The notes under the pieces were generated by a model. The model was not told the origin of the DNA. It ran no database searches and was given only the letters and a program-made list of their open reading frames with translations. From NCBI GenBank assembly GCA_964405335.1, contig CAYONP010000055.1, positions 1-39,315 on the forward strand: DNA of 39,315 bases. Reading direction: 5' to 3'. Numbering within the stretch: the first letter of the stretch is position 1; each line of letters opens with the position of its first letter. This DNA is from CAYONP01 sp964405335 (GTDB lineage: Bacteria; Armatimonadota; UBA10988). Below are positions 9,058 to 14,096 of this stretch, piece after piece. The translations under genes were made by a program, and so were the position numbers.

Positions 9058-9801
9058 ATGTTCTCGCGCAAGATGCTGGCGAAGATGATCGACTACACGG
9101 TGCTCCGGCCCGACCTCAACCGTGAGGGCATCATCGAGCACTGCGAGCTGGCGCTCGAACTCCACTTCGCCGCCATCGTCGTGCTCCCCTACTGGGTCCG
9201 GACCGTCTCGCGCGAGCTGGCCGGCACCGACGTCAAGGTCTGCGCGCCGGTCGGCTTTCCTTACGGCACCACCAGCATCGCCACCAAGGTGATTGAGGCC
9301 AAGGGCTGCATCGCCGCCGGGGCCAACGAAATCGAGCTGCTGCTCAACCTCGCCGCGCTCAAGTCGGGCAAGCTGCGCACCGTGCGGCAGGATGTGCAGG
9401 AGGTGGTCAACGTCGCGCAGGCCAGCCGGATCACGCAGGAGGGCAGCGGCGAGATCCTGGTCAAGCTCGGCATCGAGGCCGGCTGGCTGACCGACGAGGA
9501 GCTGCGCACCGCCTGCGAGATCGGCCGCGACTGCGGCGTCGATTTCATCAAGACCTGCTCGGGATTCGGCCCGCGCGGCGCCACGCTCGACGACATCCGC
9601 AAGATCCGCTCGGTGGTCGGTCGCGAGATCGGCGTCAAGGCCGCCGGCGGCATCGGCACGCTGCGCGAGGCGCTGAAGATGCTCGACGCCGGCGCGAACC
9701 GCATCGGGGCCTCGGCCGGCGTGAGCATCATTAGCGAGGCGCCCGACGACGACGACGGCGGCGGACGGCGCCGGCGGCGGCGGCGCTCGGTGCCCGACTG
9801 A
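9058..9801 (+). CDS. deoC: DeoC-like deoxyribose-phosphate aldolase
   Basis: This is a 247-residue class I aldolase of the DeoC family, which interconverts 2-deoxyribose 5-phosphate with acetaldehyde and glyceraldehyde 3-phosphate. The Schiff-base lysine is Lys165 in FIKTCSGFG, and the second essential lysine is Lys194 in GVKAAGGI. Other family marks are MIDYTVLRPD, CAPVGFPYG, LAALKSGKL and GANRIGASAG. Two oddities stand out. The Asp that completes the proton relay (Asp102 in E. coli) is Glu93 here (GANEIELLL), and the C-terminus ends in an acid run followed by seven arginines. It starts 15 nt after mgtE and ends 1 nt before recO, so it probably shares their transcript. Confidence 0.85.
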   Translation: MFSRKMLAKMIDYTVLRPDLNREGIIEHCELALELHFAAIVVLPYWVRTVSRELAGTDVKVCAPVGFPYGTTSIATKVIEAKGCIAAGANEIELLLNLAALKSGKLRTVRQDVQEVVNVAQASRITQEGSGEILVKLGIEAGWLTDEELRTACEIGRDCGVDFIKTCSGFGPRGATLDDIRKIRSVVGREIGVKAAGGIGTLREALKMLDAGANRIGASAGVSIISEAPDDDDGGGRRRRRRRSVPD

Positions 9802-9802
9802 C

Positions 9803-10567
9803 GTGCCGGCCGCGCTCCAGGCGATCTGCATCCGGCGCACCGAACTGCGCGAGCACGACCTGATCGCCGGCTTCCTCACCCGCGAGGCGGGCAAGCTCTC
9901 GGCCGTCGCCCGCGGCGTGCGCCGTGGTGCGGCCAAGCTGGCGCCGGTCTGCCAGCTCGCCGCGCGGTCAGAGATCTACCTCGCGACCGGCCGTGGGCTG
10001 GCCACCCTGGCGCAGGCCACCCTCGCCGACAGCCACCACGGGCTGCGCGCCGACGTCTGGAAATCCGCCCGCGCCGCCTATCTGTGCGAGCTGTGCGACC
10101 GAGCGCTGCCCGAGACCGAGCCGCACGAGGCGCTGTACGATCTGCTCGCCGAGGCGCTGACCGGCCTGGTCGCCGCCGAAGATGGCGCCGGCTGGCAGCA
10201 CAGCTTCGAGCTGCGGCTGCTGGCCGAGCTGGGCTACGCCCCGGTACTCGACCGCTGCGCCCGCGGCGGCGACGCGCTGGCCGCCGAGGCGCTGTTCTGC
10301 CCCGCGGCCGGCGGGCTGATCCAACCCGACCGCCGCGAGCGCGGCGAGGCGGCGACGCCGGTCTCGCCCCGCGCCGTCCGCGCCCTGCGCCGTCTGCTCG
10401 ACCCAGCGGCGTACGACCTCGACCTGACCACGCTGGCGATGCCGCCCGACCTGGAGCGCGAGCTGCGCCAGGCGCTCGACGGCTATCTGTCGCACCACCT
10501 GGAAGTGGAGCTGAAGTCGGCGGGGTTCATGGACTCGCTACGGGCGGTCGAGGGGAGTGGGGAGTAG
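9803..10567 (+). CDS. recO: DNA repair protein RecO
   Basis: This is a 254-residue protein. The N-terminal OB-fold (LQAICIRRTELREHDLIAGFLTREAGKLSAVARGVRRG) and the helical C-terminal half (SFELRLLAELGYAPVLDRC) identify RecO, which with RecR loads RecA on SSB-coated gaps and anneals strands. Of the four cysteines that usually bind zinc, only Cys152 in LDRC is in register; the second is replaced by Gly and the last pair is absent. The GTG start lies 1 nt after the deoC stop. The final codons (VEGSGE) and the TAG stop are made of G-rich heptamer repeat sequence, so the repeat array has defined the protein's end. Confidence 0.9.
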   Translation: MPAALQAICIRRTELREHDLIAGFLTREAGKLSAVARGVRRGAAKLAPVCQLAARSEIYLATGRGLATLAQATLADSHHGLRADVWKSARAAYLCELCDRALPETEPHEALYDLLAEALTGLVAAEDGAGWQHSFELRLLAELGYAPVLDRCARGGDALAAEALFCPAAGGLIQPDRRERGEAATPVSPRAVRALRRLLDPAAYDLDLTTLAMPPDLERELRQALDGYLSHHLEVELKSAGFMDSLRAVEGSGE

Positions 10568-10660
10568 GGAGTGGGGAGTGGGGAGTGGGGAGTCGGGAGT
10601 CGGGAGTGGGGAGTGGGGAGTGGGGAGTCGGGAGTCGGGAGTGGGGAGTGGGGAGTGGGG
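10552..10660 (+). repeat. G-rich heptamer array, left copy
   Basis: Fifteen perfect-length heptamers NGGGAGT run from 10552 to 10656, followed by GGGG. The first base of each unit reads G,G,A,G,G,G,C,C,G,G,G,C,C,G,G. After the third unit this is a five-unit higher-order period of 35 bp; 10573-10607 and 10608-10642 are identical. The array begins inside the recO coding region, supplies the recO stop through its single A-type unit, and ends 1 nt before the stop of the opposite-strand four-helix-bundle gene. The plus strand has 16 runs of at least three G, separated by 3-4 nt, which is a strong G-quadruplex pattern. Confidence 0.95.
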
Positions 10661-10661
10661 G

Positions 10662-11048
10662 TCAGGACCGGCGCCTGCGTTCGATGGCGCGGAGGAGTCC
10701 TCTGAGCAGGCGGCCGAGGCGATCGCTGCGCTCGAGCAGGTCGCGCTCCAGATCGTCGGGAAGCAGTTCGACCCGCCGCGCGATGATCAGGTGCGTCTCC
10801 AGCTCCTTGAGTGAGCCCTGCGCGATGCGGAGGAACTGAGCGTAATCGCCTGCGTTGTTCCGCCCGTTCCCCTCGGCGATGTTGGCCGCGATAGAGGTCG
10901 CCGCGCGCCGTATCTGCGATGTCAGGCCGTAGATCTCCTCGCGCGGGAATGCGCGCGTAACGCGATAGCACTCGACCGCCAGCTCGACGGCCTCTTGCCA
11001 GGCCACCAGATCTCGATAGGACGAGACCTCCGCTCCCGAGTCCGACAT
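10662..11048 (-). CDS. Four-helix bundle protein (23S rRNA IVP / Avd-like family)
   Basis: This is a 128-residue, almost wholly helical protein. The family signature is plain: SYRDLVAWQEAVELAVE, then FPREEIYGLTSQIRRA, ATSIAANIAEGNGR and YAQFLRIAQGSLKELETHL. Relatives are encoded in intervening sequences of 23S rRNA genes, and the fold is shared with the Avd protein of diversity-generating retroelements. They form basic oligomers that bind nucleic acid; most free-standing copies have no known role. The C-terminus is arginine-rich (IERRRRS). The ATG at 11048 has GGGGAGG 7 nt upstream. The gene lies between two inverted G-rich heptamer arrays, 91 bp downstream of and co-directional with the LptF/LptG gene. 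No reverse transcriptase is nearby. Confidence 0.93.
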   Translation of the reverse strand: MSDSGAEVSSYRDLVAWQEAVELAVECYRVTRAFPREEIYGLTSQIRRAATSIAANIAEGNGRNNAGDYAQFLRIAQGSLKELETHLIIARRVELLPDDLERDLLERSDRLGRLLRGLLRAIERRRRS

Positions 11049-11089
11049 GGCAGCGCCTCCCCGGCCACACCATCACCGTCGGCCACGAA

Positions 11090-11130
11090 CCCCACTCCCC
11101 ACTCCCCACTCCCCACTCCCCACTCCCCAC
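11090..11130 (-). repeat. G-rich heptamer array, right inverted copy
   Basis: On the plus strand this reads CCCC, then five exact ACTCCCC units (11094-11128) and AC. It is the reverse complement of the unit in the left array, so the two arrays form inverted repeats of 109 and 41 bp around the four-helix-bundle gene. All five units are the G type. It starts 42 nt upstream of that gene's ATG and ends 9 nt before the stop of the LptF/LptG gene. The G-rich strand is the sense strand of the four-helix-bundle transcript, so its leader would carry the repeat if transcribed from lptF. Confidence 0.95.
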
Positions 11131-11139
11131 GCGAAGCCG

Positions 11140-12234
11140 TCACAGCTCGGCCCGCCGGAGCATGATCACGCCAATCGCGCCGAACACCAGCACGTGCAGC
11201 CAGGCCGCCAGGGCCGGTGGCAGCCAGGTGCCGGGGCCGCTGAGGGCGATGGTCTTGGCCCAGTTCATGGTGCCGTTGCAGAAGAAGACAACCACGATGG
11301 TGAGCAGCACGCCGACCACCGGCTGCTGTCCCGGTTTGGCGCTGGGCAGGCACATCGCCACGGCGACGAGGACAAAGACGGGGCAGGTGAACGGCACGGC
11401 GAACTTGCGGTGGAGGTAGAACCGCATCGCCGCGGCGTTGACCTGGTCGCCGGCCGCCTCATGCAGCCGCAGGCGGCGGTAGACCTGCCGAATGGTCAAC
11501 TCGTCGGGGTCCTTGTCCTCGTCCCAGAGCTCCTCGAGGTCGTCGGCAAAGGCGACCGGGAAGACTTCGAAGGGCTCACTGGCGACCAGCACGCCCTGCT
11601 CGTCGAACTGGTACCGCCGCCCGCCGCGCAGCTCCCAGCCGCCGGGCGTCCAGACGCACTCGGGTGCCGACAGCGCCTCGGCCGGCAGGCCCTGTTGGAG
11701 CCGGTAGATGAGCACGCTGACCAGGACCTTGTTGGTCCGGTCGACGCGCGAGACGTGGCAGAAGGTGTCGCCGCCGGCGGTGAAGGTGGCGTTGTCCTTG
11801 ACCGGGTTCTGGCCGCGATGTAGGATGACTTCGGACAACAGCGCGTTGGCCCGCCGGGCGAGCGGCGGGGAAATCAGTTCGCCATTGACCAGCGCGGCGG
11901 CCGCGACCACCATGCCGGTGGCCCATAGTGGTGCGAAGAGCCTGCCCGCCGGCAGGCCACCCATGCGGAAGGCGGTGATCTCGTTGTGGTGGCCCAACCT
12001 GAGCACGAGCAGCGCCACGGCGAGCAGGATACCCACCGGCATGGCCCAGGTGAGGATCACGGGGGTGCGCAGCGCCAGCCAGCGTACCGTCTCGCGCCAG
12101 GGGGTATCGTAGTTGAAGATGGTCGCCGACGAGCTGACAATCAGCTTGGCCAGCACCATGGCGACAAAGCCGACCGTGCCGGCGAGGAACGGCACCACCA
12201 GTTCGCGCAGGACATACCGGTCGGCCAGCCTCAT
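11140..12234 (-). CDS. LptF/LptG-family lipopolysaccharide export permease
   Basis: This is a 364-residue inner-membrane protein of the YjgP/YjgQ family. Three N-terminal membrane helices (MRLADRYVLRELVVPFLAGTV onward) are followed by a periplasmic beta-jellyroll, residues about 120-270, and three C-terminal helices. Conserved points are DRYVLRE at the start, ILTWAMPVGILLAVALLVLRL with the NEITAFRMGG coupling segment, and the end of the last helix IGVIMLRR. In E. coli LptF and LptG together with LptB extract LPS and pass it to LptC and LptA. Only one such permease is visible here, which is common outside Proteobacteria. I cannot decide between F and G. It supports a diderm envelope. Confidence 0.88.
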   Translation of the reverse strand: MRLADRYVLRELVVPFLAGTVGFVAMVLAKLIVSSSATIFNYDTPWRETVRWLALRTPVILTWAMPVGILLAVALLVLRLGHHNEITAFRMGGLPAGRLFAPLWATGMVVAAAALVNGELISPPLARRANALLSEVILHRGQNPVKDNATFTAGGDTFCHVSRVDRTNKVLVSVLIYRLQQGLPAEALSAPECVWTPGGWELRGGRRYQFDEQGVLVASEPFEVFPVAFADDLEELWDEDKDPDELTIRQVYRRLRLHEAAGDQVNAAAMRFYLHRKFAVPFTCPVFVLVAVAMCLPSAKPGQQPVVGVLLTIVVVFFCNGTMNWAKTIALSGPGTWLPPALAAWLHVLVFGAIGVIMLRRAEL

Positions 12235-12293
12235 GCTCGTCCCAGCGGCGCAACCGGCGCCGCGCGATCGTCGTCAGACTCACGGAGATGCGA

Positions 12294-13154
12294 ATGCGCC
12301 GTAGCCTTCGGCAGCTGAGCGCCGTTCTCCTCGTCGCCGGTCTGGCCGCCGCCCAGCCGCCGGACGTCCGCGCCCTGCGGCAGGAAGTGCGGATCCTGCT
12401 CGGCCTGCGCGCGCTCAACCTGACTCAGGAGCAGGCCTCGGCAATCCTCACCGCCGCCCGCGAGGTGCGCGAACAGGCCACCGAGCTCGACCGCGCCCGC
12501 GAGCAGTTCTTCGTCGCCAGCCACGATTCGATCATCACGATCGAGTGGGCGCTGATTCGCAACTCCACCGTCGAGCCGGGGCCGCAGGAGTTGATTGAAC
12601 GCGAGCGGGCGCGTTATCTTGACCTGGCCCGCGATGGCGAGCGCAAGGTCGCCGCCGGCCTGGAGCGCATCGACCAGGTGCTCACCCCGGCGCAGCAGGC
12701 CATTCTCGAGCCCGACGAGGCCGCCAGCCAGCGGGCTGCCGAAGAGGCGGCGACCCGCCGGCAGCGCGCCGAGGCGCTGCGGCAGGCCACCGCCGACGTG
12801 GTGCTCTGGATCCCGAACAGCCCGCCCGACGACTTCCCCACGCAGGTCGGCGAGCGGGTGGACAACATTCTGCGCATCGCCTATCCCGACGCACCGGCCG
12901 AGCAGACCGCGCCGATTCGGGCCAAGCTCCACGCGCTCTATAGCCAGGCACGGGCGATGTCGCCGACGCAGTTCATCACCTTCCGCGACTCGGCCAGCCA
13001 GCGCCTGCGCGACATCCTGGTGCCGCTGACCGTGGCCGAACAGGAGCGCTACGTGCTCACCCGCGCCGAGTGGGTCGGGTTGTGGCGGGGTGAGATGGGG
13101 GCGCGGCTACTGGCCGCGTTGGTGCCCACCCTACCCTCGGGAGCCGGACGATGA
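12294..13154 (+). CDS. Secreted helical protein, LTxxQ-like (first of tandem pair)
   Basis: This is a 286-residue protein I do not recognise by name. The ATG at 12294 has GGAG (12284-12287) at 6 nt; an ATG 6 nt earlier overlaps that site. The N-terminus is a signal peptide (MRRSLRQLSAVLLVAGLAAA, then QPPDVR). The mature part is helical and charged, with LNLTQEQASAIL and VLTPAQQAIL, which recall the LTxxQ motifs of Spy/CpxP-type periplasmic proteins. It is clearly related to the next gene in layout (signal, LxLxxQQA near residue 45, VLTxxQQA about 90 residues later), so the two arose by tandem duplication. The stop overlaps the next ATG by 4 nt. A periplasmic role is inferred only from the signal peptide. 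Confidence 0.6.
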   Translation: MRRSLRQLSAVLLVAGLAAAQPPDVRALRQEVRILLGLRALNLTQEQASAILTAAREVREQATELDRAREQFFVASHDSIITIEWALIRNSTVEPGPQELIERERARYLDLARDGERKVAAGLERIDQVLTPAQQAILEPDEAASQRAAEEAATRRQRAEALRQATADVVLWIPNSPPDDFPTQVGERVDNILRIAYPDAPAEQTAPIRAKLHALYSQARAMSPTQFITFRDSASQRLRDILVPLTVAEQERYVLTRAEWVGLWRGEMGARLLAALVPTLPSGAGR

Positions 13155-14092
13155 AGATCCGTTGGCTGCTGTTCTCCGCTCTGCTCGCCGTCGCCGCCGC
13201 GGCCGACCCGACTGCCGACGCCCGCCGGCTGGCCGACAGCCGCACGGCGTTCGCCGATGTCGATGTGCTGAGCATCCTCAACCGGCTTGGCCTCGACCGC
13301 CAGCAGGCGCTCGAGCTGCTGCCGATCTGCCGCCGGTTGCGCACCGAGCTGGATGAGCTCGACCGCGACCTGGCCGCCGCCGAGCAGGCGCGGGCGCGCG
13401 AGCTGCAGATCATCCACCAGGGCCTGATCGAGGGCAAGACCGTCGGGCCGCAGGGCGTGCAGATCCTGGCGGCGCTCAATGACGCCCAGGGCGATCACGA
13501 CGCGCGGCGGCAGGATGCGATGGTCAAGGCCTATGGCGATGCGCTCGAGGTGCTCACCGAGCAGCAGGCTGCGATGCTGAGCGACCCCGAGGCAGCCCCC
13601 GCCGAGACCGAGCAGGAGGCGCTGCTGAACGCCATCCGCGAGCAGCGGATGTACTTCGTGCGACGCCAGGCGGTGGCGGTCACGTTGCGCGACCTCGCCC
13701 GCCGCGCGCGGCAGACACCGAACCGCCAGCAGTTTTTGGCCCAGGCGCCCGGCGAGGTCTCGGCCCGTATCGTGGCCATCACCGGCCTGCCGCCCGAGAG
13801 CGACGTGGCGCAGCAGCTCGGCCGCTACCTGCTCAACCAGCTTGGGGCGATCTACCAGATGTCGCCCGTCGAGTTCGAGTACGGCGGCCGCCTGCTGGTC
13901 GACCAGATGGCCGAGGCGACGATGTACGTGGTCGCGGCGATGCAGCCCGGCGCCGGCCAGGCCAGTGTGCGCGTGCCCTCGGCGCTGTTCCAGGAGGCTC
14001 TGGCCTACCCGCGCATCGTCTCGCTGCTGCAGCACCTGGCCCGCGAGCGGACCGACGGCGCGCAAAACGAGCCGGCGACGGACGAGGACTGA
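13151..14092 (+). CDS. Secreted helical protein, LTxxQ-like (second of tandem pair)
   Basis: This is a 313-residue protein. A short signal peptide (MKIRWLLFSALLAVAAAA) precedes a helical, charged mature part. LGLDRQQALELLPICRRLRTELDELDRDL and VLTEQQAAMLSDPEA align with the preceding gene's segments, so this is its paralog. A later segment (GRYLLNQLGAIYQMSPVEFEYGGRLLVDQM) corresponds to the partner's KLHALYSQARAMSPTQFITFRDSASQRL. The C-terminus is acidic (NEPATDED). The function is unknown; the pair is translationally coupled through ATGA. The stop is only 4 nt from the stop of the convergent glgP gene, with no room for a separate terminator. Confidence 0.6.
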   Translation: MKIRWLLFSALLAVAAAADPTADARRLADSRTAFADVDVLSILNRLGLDRQQALELLPICRRLRTELDELDRDLAAAEQARARELQIIHQGLIEGKTVGPQGVQILAALNDAQGDHDARRQDAMVKAYGDALEVLTEQQAAMLSDPEAAPAETEQEALLNAIREQRMYFVRRQAVAVTLRDLARRARQTPNRQQFLAQAPGEVSARIVAITGLPPESDVAQQLGRYLLNQLGAIYQMSPVEFEYGGRLLVDQMAEATMYVVAAMQPGAGQASVRVPSALFQEALAYPRIVSLLQHLARERTDGAQNEPATDED

Positions 14093-14096
14093 CGGC

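Noticed and set aside
7372..9936. An 854-codon open frame on the minus strand across trpA, mgtE, deoC and the start of recO
   Set aside because: It is opposite well-conserved genes and its protein is rich in Arg, Gly, His and Ala without any motif. In DNA this GC-rich, long antisense frames arise from codon bias.
10657..10668. Similarity of GGGGGTCAGGACC beside the heptamer array to the GGGGTCAGG end of the REP-like element at 2737-2825
   Set aside because: Only 9 matching bases, and the TCA is the four-helix-bundle gene's stop codon. A chance match is likely.
11049..11090. A diversity-generating retroelement around the Avd-like gene
   Set aside because: No reverse transcriptase, template repeat or variable repeat is visible; only the small four-helix-bundle gene is present.
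10552..11130. A CRISPR-like array at the heptamer repeats
   Set aside because: The unit is 7 bp with no spacers and there are no cas genes; it is a simple tandem repeat with a 35-bp higher-order period.
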